A DNA stretch of 64,000 bases from Methylobacterium gossipiicola (GCF_900113485.1 NZ_FOPM01000007.1:62001-126000); one strand, 5' to 3'; positions 45,805 to 56,473 are shown, numbered from the stretch's first letter. The notes: generated by a model from the sequence alone, not told the origin. Numbers and translations: made by a program.

Positions 45805-47010
45805 TCACCCTTCGTTACGGTTGTTCATGGAAGCCTCGAAGGCTTGGAGTGTGGTTCGCGACTTGCGCAACGGCCGGGTCAGCTGGACGGCGATACTATC
45901 GTCCACACGGCCGATCCGGCCCTGTGTCAGGGCCCAGTCGCCGCAGCGTACCGAGATGAGATCCGCTGGCTTGGTGTCGAACATCAGAGTGTCGCCGACT
46001 TTAAGCGACAGCACGCGTTTCAGGGGCAGCATCGTTTCGTGCAGGACCGCCTCCATCTTGGCGTCGGCCTGCCAAATTTCCGTGGCGAGGTGACTTTCCC
46101 AAACATGATCACGACCGAGCTTCTCGCCCATGAAGCTCTGCATGAGCAATTCACGGATCGGTTCGATGGTAGCGTAAGGGAAAAGGATCTGCAGCATGCC
46201 TCCGCGTCCATCCATGTCCAGCTTGAGGCTGATCAGGATGGCAGCGTTCGCCGGCCGGGTGATGGTCGCGAAGCGCGGATTGGTCTCGATCCGGTCGATG
46301 GTGAACCGAACGGGCGAGAGCGGCTGGAAAGACATTTCAAGATCGGAAAGAATGATCTCGATGAGACGCTGGACCAGTTGCATCTCGATGCTGGTGAAGG
46401 GCCTGCCGTCGAGCCGCGTGGAACTGTTGCCGCGTTTGCCTCCCAGCAATAGGTCCATGGTCGAATAGGCGAGATTCGACTCGACCGTGACCAGCCCCGA
46501 ATTTTCCCAGGTGTCCGCCCGGAACACGCCCAGGAGAGTCGGCAACGGGATCGCGTTGAGATAGTCGCCGAAGCGGACGGACGTGATGTTGTCCAGCGTC
46601 ACTTCGACGTTATCCTGGAAGAAGTTGCGCAGGCTCGTCGACAGCAACCGGATCATCCGGTCGAAGACGATTTCCAGCATCGGCAGACGTTCGTATTGAA
46701 CGACTCCCGAATCGACGATAGCCCGTACGCCTCCGGCCCCCGACGCGGACAACTCCCGAAGGGAAAAGCCGAGGACGCCGTCGATCTCATCCTGATTGAG
46801 GATTCGGTCGTTGCCGGCCAGCTCGGGGAGATTGTCCGTCTCGCCGTCCTCGATCATCGTCGCCCATTCGGCGGCGACGTCGCTCGCATATGTGGTGGTC
46901 CCCTGCTCCGCGAGGGCGGCACCCCACTCGTCCGCGAGGGTGGCATCACCGCTGCCCTCGTTCTGCTCCATGAGAGCAGCAGCCCAATCGTCTTCGTCCG
47001 CGTCGGCCAT
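45805..47010 (-). CDS. fliM: Flagellar motor switch protein FliM
   Basis: A 401-residue switch protein. The middle domain has GVLGFSLRELSASGAGGVRA-like sequence and YERLPMLEIVFDRMIRLLSTS; the C-terminal SpoA domain has LSLKVGDTLMFDTKPAD and QGRIGRVDDSIAVQL. The N-terminus is longer and acidic compared with standard FliM (about 330 residues), with a repeat-like AAALMEQ/WGAALAEQ pattern. FliM couples CheY-P to rotor direction. It follows fliL by 37 bases. Confidence 0.93.
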   Translation of the reverse strand: MADADEDDWAAALMEQNEGSGDATLADEWGAALAEQGTTTYASDVAAEWATMIEDGETDNLPELAGNDRILNQDEIDGVLGFSLRELSASGAGGVRAIVDSGVVQYERLPMLEIVFDRMIRLLSTSLRNFFQDNVEVTLDNITSVRFGDYLNAIPLPTLLGVFRADTWENSGLVTVESNLAYSTMDLLLGGKRGNSSTRLDGRPFTSIEMQLVQRLIEIILSDLEMSFQPLSPVRFTIDRIETNPRFATITRPANAAILISLKLDMDGRGGMLQILFPYATIEPIRELLMQSFMGEKLGRDHVWESHLATEIWQADAKMEAVLHETMLPLKRVLSLKVGDTLMFDTKPADLISVRCGDWALTQGRIGRVDDSIAVQLTRPLRKSRTTLQAFEASMNNRNEG

Positions 47011-47047
47011 GGCAATCTCGAATGCGTGTGAAGGGAGGAAGCCGGAA

Positions 47048-47536
47048 TTATTGGACGACGACGTCCTTGAAGAGCACCGCCTCGGCGCGTGCCGGGTGGA
47101 TCGCGAGGTTCACCCTTCGCAAGAGTTCCTCACGCAGACGATAGAGGCCAGCCGAACCGGCCAGATCGCTGGCGCGCAGTTCGCGCAGATAAACCTGGAA
47201 GGTGTCCTCGATGCGCGGCATCAAAGGTTTCACCTCCTGCTCGACCTTTGCATCCTTGAGTTCGAGGGCGACCTTGATCTTGGCGAAACGGGCCTTGTCC
47301 TGACCGGCTTCGTTGGAGAGATTGATCGTCATCTCTCGCACGTCGAGGAACACGATTGGTGCCTTGACCTCGGCCGCGGCCTGACTATGAGCGGCGCTCT
47401 TTTTCATGAAGAACACGCCGCCGCCGCCGAGCGCCAGAACGGCGACCGCGGCGATGATGATGAGCTTCTTCTTGGAGCCGGTCGGGGCTTCCCCCTCTTC
47501 GCCCTCCACGGCAGCCTTTTTGGGCTTCTTTGCCAT
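47048..47536 (-). CDS. fliL: Flagellar basal-body associated protein FliL
   Basis: A 162-residue protein: Lys-rich cytoplasmic N-terminus, one membrane helix (about 26-46, IIAAVAVLALGGGGVFF) and a periplasmic domain with MTINLSN, ending RVNLAIHPARAEAVLFKDVVV. FliL interacts with the stator ring. It is the first gene of the minus-strand switch/stator operon, and a CtrA-type site lies 81-95 bases upstream. Confidence 0.92.
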   Translation of the reverse strand: MAKKPKKAAVEGEEGEAPTGSKKKLIIIAAVAVLALGGGGVFFMKKSAAHSQAAAEVKAPIVFLDVREMTINLSNEAGQDKARFAKIKVALELKDAKVEQEVKPLMPRIEDTFQVYLRELRASDLAGSAGLYRLREELLRRVNLAIHPARAEAVLFKDVVVQ

Positions 47537-47616
47537 CGGTCTCGCCCTGCCTACGCTTCTGTCCGAGGCTGCTTGGTCACGCCCGGCTCGTGAGACAGAG
47601 CTATCGATTGTTAAGG

Positions 47617-47631
47617 TTAACGCGCCGTTAA
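47617..47631 (-). promoter_or_regulatory. CtrA-type site upstream of fliL
   Basis: On the minus strand TTAA-CGGCGCG-TTAAC matches the CtrA consensus in full (47631 down to 47616). A further TTAAC follows (47611-47614 is TTAA on the plus strand), giving a run of three TTAA units. The site lies 81 bases before the fliL ATG. Confidence 0.68.
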
Positions 47632-47726
47632 AGCGGCAAAATCTGCCGGGTCGGATTTACCGCCCGAACGCAATGGGGTCGAAGTCTGCCGGGTGGATGA
47701 TTTCAGGCAAGTGACGGAATTTTCTA

Positions 47727-47744
47727 AGGAAAATGGATTTTCCT
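47727..47744. promoter_or_regulatory. AT-rich palindrome upstream of flgF
   Basis: AGGAAAAT-GG-ATTTTCCT is a perfect 18-base palindrome with a 2-base centre, about 62-79 bases before the flgF ATG. In a GC-rich genome such an AT-rich palindrome stands out and could be an operator for the flgFGAH operon. Confidence 0.5.
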
Positions 47745-47805
47745 GAAATGGCACGGCCCGTGCGGATCGGTGTTTCATCGTCGCTCGCCGCAGTCGGATC
47801 GTGTC

Positions 47806-48546
47806 ATGCAGAACGCAATGTTAGTCGGGGTCTCAACCCAGGTCGCGCTCCAGCGTGAGTTGGAGGTGGTCGCCAACAACATGGCCAACGCATCCACCAC
47901 CGGCTTCAAAGCCCGCAATTCCCGCTTTCAGGAATACCTGATGCCGGTGGCGAGCGCCGATTCGTTTCAAAAGCAGGACCGGCGCGTGTCGTACGTGATC
48001 GATCAAGGAACGGACCTCGATCTCGGCCAGGGTCCCATCGAGCAAACCGGCAACCCGCTCAATGTCGCGGTCCGGGGGGAAGCGTTCCTCGTGGTGCGGA
48101 CGCCATCGGGCGACCGGTATACCCGGAACGGTGCTTTTGAGACCAACGCTCAAGGGACCCTCGTCAACAGCGATGGTTACACCGTTCAGGGAGAAGCCGG
48201 TCCGATCCAGATCGGACAGCAGGAGACGGGCCTCAGCATCGGTCCCGACGGAACGGTCTCCACCAACCTAGGCATCCGGGGGCGCGTACGCCTCGTGACC
48301 TTCGCCAATCCGCAGGCGCTCACCAACGAGGGTGCCAACCTCTACGCCTCGACGGCCGCTCCGATCCCAGCGGGCGTCGCCGGTCGTCTCGAACCCGGTG
48401 CGTTGGAGCGTTCGAACGTGAAGCCCGTCGTCGAGATGACTCGGCTGATGGACGTGAACCGCACTTACTCCATGGTTTCCGGCGTGATCTCGCGCCTCGA
48501 TGAACTGCGCGGCACAGCAATCCGCCGCCTCTCCGAAATCGCTTAA
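47806..48546 (+). CDS. flgF: Flagellar basal-body rod protein FlgF
   Basis: A 246-residue rod protein with the N-terminal rod motif ELEVVANNMANASTTGFKA, a central beta domain (FLVVRTPSGDRYTRNGAF) and C-terminal MTRLMDVNRTYSMVSGVIS. First gene of the plus-strand operon flgF-flgG-flgA-flgH. The ATG at 47806 fits the family; another lies at 47818. Confidence 0.93.
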   Translation: MQNAMLVGVSTQVALQRELEVVANNMANASTTGFKARNSRFQEYLMPVASADSFQKQDRRVSYVIDQGTDLDLGQGPIEQTGNPLNVAVRGEAFLVVRTPSGDRYTRNGAFETNAQGTLVNSDGYTVQGEAGPIQIGQQETGLSIGPDGTVSTNLGIRGRVRLVTFANPQALTNEGANLYASTAAPIPAGVAGRLEPGALERSNVKPVVEMTRLMDVNRTYSMVSGVISRLDELRGTAIRRLSEIA

Positions 48547-48558
48547 GGAATAGCACTC

Positions 48559-49350
48559 ATGCGCGCACTCTACGCTGCTGCCACTGGCATGGCCGCTCAG
48601 GAACTCAACGTTCAGGTCATCTCCAACAACATCGCCAACCTTCGTACCACTGGCTACAAGCGCCAAGCGCCTCACTTCCAGGATCTACTCTACCAGAACC
48701 TGCGCCGCGCCGGCTCTTCGACATCGGATCAGAACACCCAGCTCCCGGCCGGCCTCGCCATCGGTTCGGGCGTGAAGACCACCTCGACGGCACGGGTGAT
48801 GTCCCAGGGCACGCTGACATCGACGCAGAAGGATTTCGACGTCGCCATCCGTGGCGAAGGCATGTTCCGCATCACCATGCCGGACGGTCGTTTGGCCTAC
48901 ACCCGTGACGGCTCGTTCGATCTCTCGGCGCAGGGACAGCTCGTCACCCGCGACGGTTACCTCGTCGATCCGGGCGTCACGGTGCCGAACAACGCCACCT
49001 CCGTGACGATCAGCGCGCAGGGCGCGGTGCAGGCGATCGTCCCGGGGCAGACGGCGCCCCAGACCCTTGGGCAGTTCCAGCTGGCCCGCTTCGTCAACAA
49101 GGTCGGTCTCGAATCCATCGGCGACAACCTCTTCATCGAGACCCTGGCGTCGGGACCGGCCATCTCGGCGACGCCGGGCTCGGAGGGCTTCGGCAACCTG
49201 CAGCAGAGCTACCTCGAAGAAGCCAACGTCAACGCCGTGACCGAGATCTCGTCCCTGATCGCGGCGCAGCGTGCTTACGAAATGAACTCTAAGGTCGTGA
49301 CCGCGGCGGATCAGATGTTGTCCACCACGTCCCAGATGTTCCGTAGCTGA
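48559..49350 (+). CDS. flgG: Flagellar distal rod protein FlgG
   Basis: A 263-residue FlgG with MRALYAAATGMAAQELNVQ and VISNNIANLRTTGYK at the N-terminus and SSLIAAQRAYEMNSKVVT at the C-terminus, both of which form the rod coiled coil. It starts 12 bases after flgF. A full-length distal rod subunit. Confidence 0.96.
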   Translation: MRALYAAATGMAAQELNVQVISNNIANLRTTGYKRQAPHFQDLLYQNLRRAGSSTSDQNTQLPAGLAIGSGVKTTSTARVMSQGTLTSTQKDFDVAIRGEGMFRITMPDGRLAYTRDGSFDLSAQGQLVTRDGYLVDPGVTVPNNATSVTISAQGAVQAIVPGQTAPQTLGQFQLARFVNKVGLESIGDNLFIETLASGPAISATPGSEGFGNLQQSYLEEANVNAVTEISSLIAAQRAYEMNSKVVTAADQMLSTTSQMFRS

Positions 49351-49367
49351 TCGGGAGCGAGCGTCTC

Positions 49368-50414
49368 ATGTCTGCCTTGAAATACGTTCCCCTCGCCGTT
49401 CGCTCGCGCATCTCACCTTTGGATACGGCGATGGTCACCCGCGCACTTCTCACGGTCGCCGCCCTCGGCCTGCTCACGTTGCCGGTGCTGGCGGAGGGAA
49501 CGGGGCAGCGTCTGCGCCTGCGCGGCGACGTCACGGCCCGCGGCGACGTGCTGACGCTCGGCGATCTCGTCGAGGGAACGACCCCCACCGCCGCGGCGCG
49601 CCCGTTGTTCCGTGCGCCGGCGCTCGGGACCAATGGGACGATCCAGGCCCGGCGCATCGTCGAGGCCGTGACGGCCCTCGGACTCGGAGATGTCGAGACG
49701 GGCGGGCGCAGCCAGGTCACGGTCCAGCGCGCCGCCCGGCGTGTCGGCCAGCCCGAGATCGAGGCCGCCCTGAAGCGGGCCCTCGAGACCAGCTACGGAC
49801 TCGACGCGCGCAATCTCGCGATCCGCCTCGACGGCGATGCCCCGGTGCTGCTCTCGCCCGTCGATCTCGACGGGCAGGCGACGGCCCTCGACCTCACCTA
49901 CGATCCCCGGAGCCGTCGTCTCGCCGCCCTCGTCACCCTCGGTGACCGTCAGGCTTCCCTGCGGGTCACCGGGCAGGTGCAGGAGGTCCGCGAGGTCCTC
50001 GTCCTCAGCCGGTCGCTGAATCGCGGCGAGACCGTGACGGCGGCCGACATCTCCGTCGAGCGTCGCTCGAAGGAGACGGTGCCGTCTGACGCTCGCATGG
50101 GGCAGGCCGACATGGTCGGTCAGGTGGCGCAGCGCGGTCTCAGCGCCGGCTCGATCATGCGCAACGGCGATGTCGCGCCGCCGGACCTCGTGGCGCGCGG
50201 CGAAACCGTCACCGTCGTGTTCGACACGCCCGGCCTCGCCCTGTCCCTGCGCGGGCAGGCCAACGAGGGCGGCCGCCTCGGCGCCGTGATCACGGTCACG
50301 AACCCCGTGTCCAAGAAGGTGCTCACCGCCACCGTCATCGGGGCCGGCCGGGTCTCCGTCGCGCCCGTTCCGGTGACGCGCCAGGCCAACGCCGCCCTCG
50401 ACGGAGCCCGTTGA
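49368..50414 (+). CDS. flgA: Flagellar P-ring assembly chaperone FlgA
   Basis: A 348-residue FlgA. An extended N-terminus precedes a signal-like segment (about 22-42, ending LPVLAEG); ATG 49431 (MVTRALL) would start at that signal. The C-terminal SAF-type domain includes VVLSRSLNRGETV-like LSRSLNRGETVTAADISVE and RGETVTVVFDTPG with the family ending NPVSKKVLTATV. It guides P-ring (FlgI) assembly in the periplasm; flgI is not in this window. Confidence 0.88.
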   Translation: MSALKYVPLAVRSRISPLDTAMVTRALLTVAALGLLTLPVLAEGTGQRLRLRGDVTARGDVLTLGDLVEGTTPTAAARPLFRAPALGTNGTIQARRIVEAVTALGLGDVETGGRSQVTVQRAARRVGQPEIEAALKRALETSYGLDARNLAIRLDGDAPVLLSPVDLDGQATALDLTYDPRSRRLAALVTLGDRQASLRVTGQVQEVREVLVLSRSLNRGETVTAADISVERRSKETVPSDARMGQADMVGQVAQRGLSAGSIMRNGDVAPPDLVARGETVTVVFDTPGLALSLRGQANEGGRLGAVITVTNPVSKKVLTATVIGAGRVSVAPVPVTRQANAALDGAR

Positions 50415-50419
50415 TCCCC

Positions 50420-51196
50420 ATGTCCCGACTCGCCTCAGGCCCGATCCCGATGACTCACCGCGTCCGCCCCGCCCTCGCCGTCGCGCTCCTCTGCACGGGC
50501 CTCGGCGCCTGCAACACCGCCGACCGGCTGTCGCAGATCGGCGCCCAGCCGACCCTGGCGGCCATCGAGGACCCGACGGCCCAGCCGGGCTACAAGCCCG
50601 TGCGGTTGCCGATGCCCGAGATCCAGCCGGTGTCCTATGCCCCGAACTCCCTGTGGCGCACGGGGTCGCGGGCGTTCTTCAAGGACCAGCGCGCGGCCCG
50701 GATCGGCGACCTCGTGACCGTGAAGGTCAATGTCACCGACAAAGCCAACCTGAACAACGAGACCAAGCGATCGCGGACCAACGCCGAAGGATTCGGCCTG
50801 CCCAACGCCTTCGGCTTCGAGAAGAACCCCGCCGTGGCCGCCGCCGGCCTCGCCGCCGACAAGCTGCTCAACGCCACCTCCACTTCGGCGAGCGACGGCG
50901 CCGGTTCTGTCCAGCGCAACGAGACCGTCACCACCAACATCGCCGCCGTCGTCACCCAGGTGCTGCCCAACGGCAACCTCGTGGTGGAGGGCAAGCAGGA
51001 GATCCGCATCAACTTCGAGGTGCGCGAACTCATCGTCGCCGGCGTCGTCCGGCCCGAGGATATCGAATCCGACAACACCATCGACTCGGCCAAGATCGCC
51101 CAGGCCCGCATCGCCTATGGCGGACGCGGCCAGATCACGGACGTGCAGCAGCCCCGGTACGGCCAGCAGGTCATCGACGTGCTCCTGCCGTTCTGA
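50420..51196 (+). CDS. flgH: Flagellar L-ring lipoprotein FlgH
   Basis: A 258-residue outer-membrane lipoprotein. The lipobox is L-G-A-C in LLCTGLGACNTADRL (around residue 33); ATG 50450 would give a shorter signal. The mature part has SLWRTGSRAFFKDQRA, GDLVTVKVNVTDKANLNN, and the C-terminal ESDNTIDSAKIAQARIAYGG block typical of FlgH. Starts 5 bases after flgA; last clear gene of the operon. Confidence 0.94.
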   Translation: MSRLASGPIPMTHRVRPALAVALLCTGLGACNTADRLSQIGAQPTLAAIEDPTAQPGYKPVRLPMPEIQPVSYAPNSLWRTGSRAFFKDQRAARIGDLVTVKVNVTDKANLNNETKRSRTNAEGFGLPNAFGFEKNPAVAAAGLAADKLLNATSTSASDGAGSVQRNETVTTNIAAVVTQVLPNGNLVVEGKQEIRINFEVRELIVAGVVRPEDIESDNTIDSAKIAQARIAYGGRGQITDVQQPRYGQQVIDVLLPF

Positions 51197-51631
51197 CCCG
51201 GCGCCCGCTCCAGGAGAGCGGTCGCGGGATCGGTAAACCCGCGCGGCGCTCGAGCGAAGCCGAGTTCCGCCAGTCCGAAGGAAGCGAACGGCGTTTGCCC
51301 ACGGCGGATTCATCGCGTTCGATACGATGCCCGAGCGCCGGAATCTCCCGCGTTCGGGCGGCACGGGTCCCTCCGCGTTCCGGCGCAGGGCGACGCACCG
51401 GCCATTTGCTGGTTTCGGATCGGCTGGGCGCGACGGACTCCCCCGCCTGATAAGGAGAGGGTTGGAGTGAGTGGGGGCATTTCCGGAGAGGTCATCCAGT
51501 TCACCCTGTCCCTCTCCTGGAAGGGGGCAGCGGTTGCCAGAGACCGAATGGATCAGCCGGAGCGGTGTGACGGGGGACGCGACACCGCCAGCGGCTCTCG
51601 CCGGGCGGCATCCACCCCGGCGGACAAGGCC
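51197..51631. other. Gene-free stretch after flgH with repeat elements
   Basis: No supported gene. It contains GGAGAGGG (51454-51461) and CCCTCTCC (51510-51517), a widely spaced pair of the dispersed repeat core, and no clear rho-independent terminator for the flgFGAH operon. Confidence 0.5.
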
Positions 51632-51808
51632 CTAATGCTCGGTGCCCGGCCGGTTCTGGCGCGGGGCGTCGCCGTGGTCCCTGACGAAGGCCGAGCGTTC
51701 CGGGTCGTTCTTCTTGGCGGCGACGCGGCCTCGTTGCCACAGGGCGACCCCGATGACGATCCCGAGGGTCGCGAGGGCGAGAACGAGGATGAGAACTTCA
51801 TTGTTCAT
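51632..51808 (-). CDS. Small single-pass membrane protein (58 aa)
   Basis: 58 residues: MNNEVLILVLALATLGIVIG forms a membrane helix over residues 4-24 and a basic/polar tail follows (QRGRVAAKKNDPERSAF). Only weak ribosome-site sequence (GGAAAG) is seen. Composition and topology look genuine but no family is recognised. Confidence 0.55.
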   Translation of the reverse strand: MNNEVLILVLALATLGIVIGVALWQRGRVAAKKNDPERSAFVRDHGDAPRQNRPGTEH

Positions 51809-52053
51809 GGCGAGGGCTTTCCGACGAGGCGTGTCGTCAGGAAGCCGGGCCGATGTCGCAAGGTTCCGTGCGCGGCGTCGATTGGCGAAATCAGTGTCCG
51901 GCTGAGCTTGCGGCGACCAAGACTTTCACGAACCGAACATTCGACGCCGCCGGATCAAAAACGGGCCTTCCGGGCGCCGATGCGACCCGCCCGGCGCCAC
52001 ACCTTTCGAACATGGTCCACCGAAGTGGAGGCCGGGCCGGCGATCGGAAAACT

Positions 52054-52473
52054 CTAATCGTCGCGATACACCCGCTCTCGGCGCTCGTGACGCTCCTGGG
52101 CCTCGAGGGACAGGGTGGCGATGGGGCGGGCATCGAGGCGCTTCAGGGAGATCGGCTCCCCGGTCTCCTCGCAATAGCCGTAGCTTCCCTCTTCGAGCCG
52201 GGCCAGGGCGGCATCGATCTTTCCCGTCAGCTTGCGCTGGCGGTCGCGGGCCCGCAATTCGATGGAGCGGTCGGTCTCGGAGGAAGCCCGGTCGGCCAAA
52301 TCCGGGTGGTTCTCGTTCTCGCTCTGGAGGGCCACGAGGGTATCCTGGGCCTCGCGCAGGATGTCGGATTTCCAGCCCAGGAGCTTGCGCCGGAAATACT
52401 CACGCTGCCGCTCGTTCATGAACGGCTCGCTCTCACTGGGTACGTAGCCGTCCTCGAGTGTGATCTTCGCCAT
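52054..52473 (-). CDS. dksA: DksA/TraR-family transcription factor with degenerate zinc finger
   Basis: A 139-residue DksA homologue. The coiled-coil arm with the tip motif D-x2-D-x-A (NHPDLADRASSE) and ELRARDRQRKLTGKIDAALARLE are present. The globular end reads YGYCEETGEPISLKRLDARP, then TLSLEAQERHERRE: only one of the four zinc Cys of E. coli DksA is retained, a pattern I recall in alphaproteobacterial DksA. It should bind the RNA polymerase secondary channel and tune stringent control with ppGpp. Confidence 0.88.
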   Translation of the reverse strand: MAKITLEDGYVPSESEPFMNERQREYFRRKLLGWKSDILREAQDTLVALQSENENHPDLADRASSETDRSIELRARDRQRKLTGKIDAALARLEEGSYGYCEETGEPISLKRLDARPIATLSLEAQERHERRERVYRDD

Positions 52474-52906
52474 TCACGCCCCTCGCAAGTCTGTCGCGGC
52501 CAGTTTGCGGCGATATTTTGCGCCGCTATACGGCAGGGATCGGCCCAGGACAACGCACCCAAACCACAGGCCGGCTCGATCGTAACCGATGCCGCCAGCG
52601 ATGCGGCAAACACGCAACGGCTGTGCCTTCGTTGCGCCGCATCCGGTGGTCGCCGAAAGCCAAGGGGCCTCCCCTCCCCGTACGATCCCGCATCCGTTCC
52701 GAGGCGTCGGCCCGTCGGACCCGGCGATCGTCCGGGCCGAAGGCCCCGATGGCGGACGCGGCCCCCCAGGAGACCGTTTCGAGATACCGTTTTCGGATGA
52801 TCCCCTCGGTTTCCGGCGAGCGCGGATCCCCTCTCCTGGAAGGAGGGGGGACCGCCCCGCATCGGGTCGATCCGAGGCCATCGAATGCGGCCGGTAAGAC
52901 GCCCGT
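52474..52906. other. Gene-free stretch between dksA and prfC
   Basis: About 430 bases without a supported gene. It includes a CCCCTCTCCT...AGGAGGGGG repeat copy (52827-52852). It likely carries the dksA promoter and the prfC 3' end. Confidence 0.5.
52827..52852. repeat. CCCCTCTCCT-type palindrome
   Basis: TCCCCTCTCCT followed after two bases by AAGGAGGGGGGA; stem with one mismatch. Another copy of the dispersed repeat, 55 bases beyond the prfC stop. Confidence 0.45.
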
Positions 52907-54526
<1,620 letters not shown>

Positions 54527-54647
54527 GGCGGGCAACGGCGTTCCGGTGTCCGCCACGGGGAGCGGACGGCCTGCGCCGGGAGCGGCGGGCCGGAGGGATG
54601 GGGTTCTAGTAGGCGTTTCCGACCCCGAGCGCAAAGCGCGCGCGAGG

Positions 54648-55400
54648 TCAGCCCCGGCCGATATACGGCATCTTCGTCGCCAGGACGGTCATGAACTGGA
54701 CGTTGGCCGAGAGCGGCAGCCCCGCCATGTAGACGACGGCCTGGGCCACATGGTCCGCATCCATCACCGGCTCCGGGCGGAGGCTGCCATCGGCCTGCCG
54801 GGCGCCGTGGACGAAGGCCTCCGTCATCTCGGTCGCGGCGTTGCCGACATCGATCTGGCCGCAGGCGATGTCGTGGGCGCGGCCATCCAGCGCGGTGGCG
54901 CGGGTGAGCCCCGTCATGGCGTGCTTCGTCGCCGTGTAGGGCGCCGAATTCGGGCGCGGCACCTGGGCCGCGATGGAGCCGTTGTTGATGATGCGCCCGC
55001 CGCGCGGATCCTGCGCCTTCATGAGCCGGAACGCGCCCTGCGTGCACAGGAAGGCGCCGGTGAGGTTTACGTCGAGGCTGGCGCGCCAATCGGCGAGGCT
55101 GACTTCGTCGACGGGCACGCCCGGCGTGAACACCCCGGCATTGTTGAACAGCACGTCGAGGCGGCCATAGGCGTCCCGCGTCCGCTCGAACAGCCGCGCC
55201 ACGGAATCCGCATCGGCGACATCGGTGGCGACGGGCAGCGCCTCGGCGCCCCGTGCCCGCACGACCTCCGCCACGGCCTCGAGCCGGTCCCGCCTGCGCC
55301 CGGCCAGCACCACGGCATAGCCCGCCCCCGCCAACCCCAGGGCCACCGCCCGGCCGATCCCCGACCCGGCCCCGGTCACCATCGCGATCCGTCCCGTCAT
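54648..55400 (-). CDS. Short-chain dehydrogenase/reductase (SDR)
   Basis: A 250-residue classical SDR. The NAD(P) motif is [14 protein letters not shown]; the structural motif is NNAGVFTPG; the catalytic residues are S in NNGSIAAQV, and Y-x3-K in [10 protein letters not shown]. The C-terminus is [14 protein letters not shown]. The substrate is unknown; Arg in [10 protein letters not shown] after the cofactor loop hints at NADP use. Start ATG 55400 is the first before the cofactor motif. Confidence 0.88.
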   Translation of the reverse strand: MTGRIAMVTGAGSGIGRAVALGLAGAGYAVVLAGRRRDRLEAVAEVVRARGAEALPVATDVADADSVARLFERTRDAYGRLDVLFNNAGVFTPGVPVDEVSLADWRASLDVNLTGAFLCTQGAFRLMKAQDPRGGRIINNGSIAAQVPRPNSAPYTATKHAMTGLTRATALDGRAHDIACGQIDVGNAATEMTEAFVHGARQADGSLRPEPVMDADHVAQAVVYMAGLPLSANVQFMTVLATKMPYIGRG

Positions 55401-55497
55401 CCGCCACCTGCCCCCACCCTGCCCCGCTGATAAAGCCGCGCTTCCCCTGTTGCCAGCCTCCGCGACTGCGTCTAGACACCACCGGCCTGAGCAGCGA

Positions 55498-55572
<75 letters not shown>

Positions 55573-55764
55573 ATTTCCCCTAGGGAAACGGGCACTTACA
55601 CCGGCAGACAAATCGGCCACACCGGAACAGACCGTGTTTTCCGGACGCACAAGAGTCGGCACAGTCTGTGCGGCGCGGAATCGCCATGCGTCGCCGCGAT
55701 TGCGTGCGGTGTCGGCGGGATCGGGCTGCTACAAACCCGATCCGATCCCACGTAGCCTTCCCCC

Positions 55765-55896
55765 ATGACGAATCGTGCCCCCTCCCCCGAAACCCGAGCC
55801 GGCCATCGCAAGGCTCTGCGAGCCATGGGCGTTGTCTTCGTGGGTTGGGTTCTGATGGCGCTGGGGATCACGGCTTTGCTGACGTGGTGGCGGTGA
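55765..55896 (+). CDS. Small membrane protein (43 aa)
   Basis: 43 residues with a charged N-terminus and one helix of about 20 residues (GVVFVGWVLMALGITALL) ending WWR. Its stop overlaps a GTG start (GTGA at 55893) for the next candidate. No family recognised. Confidence 0.45.
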   Translation: MTNRAPSPETRAGHRKALRAMGVVFVGWVLMALGITALLTWWR

Positions 55897-56162
55897 CCCT
55901 CACCTGGGCACGCACATGGCCGGATCGCCCGGACTCACGACACGACTTCGTGGCGATTTCCGCTTCGAGGTCGCGGGCAAGGCCACCGACCGACTCTCCC
56001 GTCCATGGTGAATTGGCCTACCGCGTCGCACGCGAACAGCCTCGTATGGAGCGTGCGGTCCATCGGTTCACTGAAGACCGGTTTTGGAGCCGCGTTGCGG
56101 TAGAGATTGCCCGCCGCGAGGGACGGGCGGATCAAATCGGGGTGAAAGGCTCGGATCGGTGA
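55893..56162 (+). CDS. Possible hypothetical protein (89 aa)
   Basis: An open frame from the GTG at 55893 that overlaps the preceding stop. The C-terminal half is helical and charged (YRVAREQPRMERAVHRF, WSRVAVEIARREGR). No family is recognised, and the start is not ATG, so the call is weak. Confidence 0.3.
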   Translation: MTLTWARTWPDRPDSRHDFVAISASRSRARPPTDSPVHGELAYRVAREQPRMERAVHRFTEDRFWSRVAVEIARREGRADQIGVKGSDR

Positions 56163-56170
56163 TTCCTGCG

Positions 56171-56222
56171 CTGACTGGCAATGTTGAACCGAGGAAAATT
56201 CAACCGCTAGCCTGTCAGTCAG
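56171..56222. repeat. Nested inverted repeats upstream of a small phage-region gene
   Basis: CTGACTG (56171-56177) pairs with CAGTCAG (56216-56222), and within them GTTGAA (56183-56188) pairs with TTCAAC (56199-56204). The local sequence is AT-richer than its surroundings. It could be a binding site for an element-encoded protein or a structured leader for the gene at 56273. Confidence 0.45.
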
Positions 56223-56272
56223 AGGGTTCCGCAAACTTCAAGTGCGGTAACTCTAAAGCAAGGACTGGCGGC

Positions 56273-56473
56273 ATGTCGGATAGACGCAAGCCAATAAGTT
56301 TAGATGCAGAAACGCGGGAGCGATTGGGGGAGTGTACTCTTGCGCTCGCCGAGGAAATATTCCGGATCGGTGATCCGCACCTCATCCAACAGATGCGGGA
56401 GTTGATGCTTCAAATCGGGCGAGTGATCGCGCGTAACTTTGAGCCAGAAGACGGCCCAGTGCAGCGGCACTAA
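56273..56473 (+). CDS. Small hypothetical protein (66 aa)
   Basis: 66 residues, MSDRRKPISLDAETRERLG then a helical region (IQQMRELMLQIGRVIARNF). Local composition is less GC-rich than the core genes, consistent with acquired DNA. It is preceded by nested inverted repeats. No family recognised. Confidence 0.5.
   Translation: MSDRRKPISLDAETRERLGECTLALAEEIFRIGDPHLIQQMRELMLQIGRVIARNFEPEDGPVQRH

Noticed and set aside
47749..47764. Sigma-54-like TGGCAC...TGC element before flgF
   Set aside because: GG and GC are 10 bases apart as required, but the -12 half reads GTGCG and not TTGCA, and the same bases form a GC palindrome (GCACGG-C-CCGTGC). Flagellar genes in this group are not usually sigma-54 dependent.
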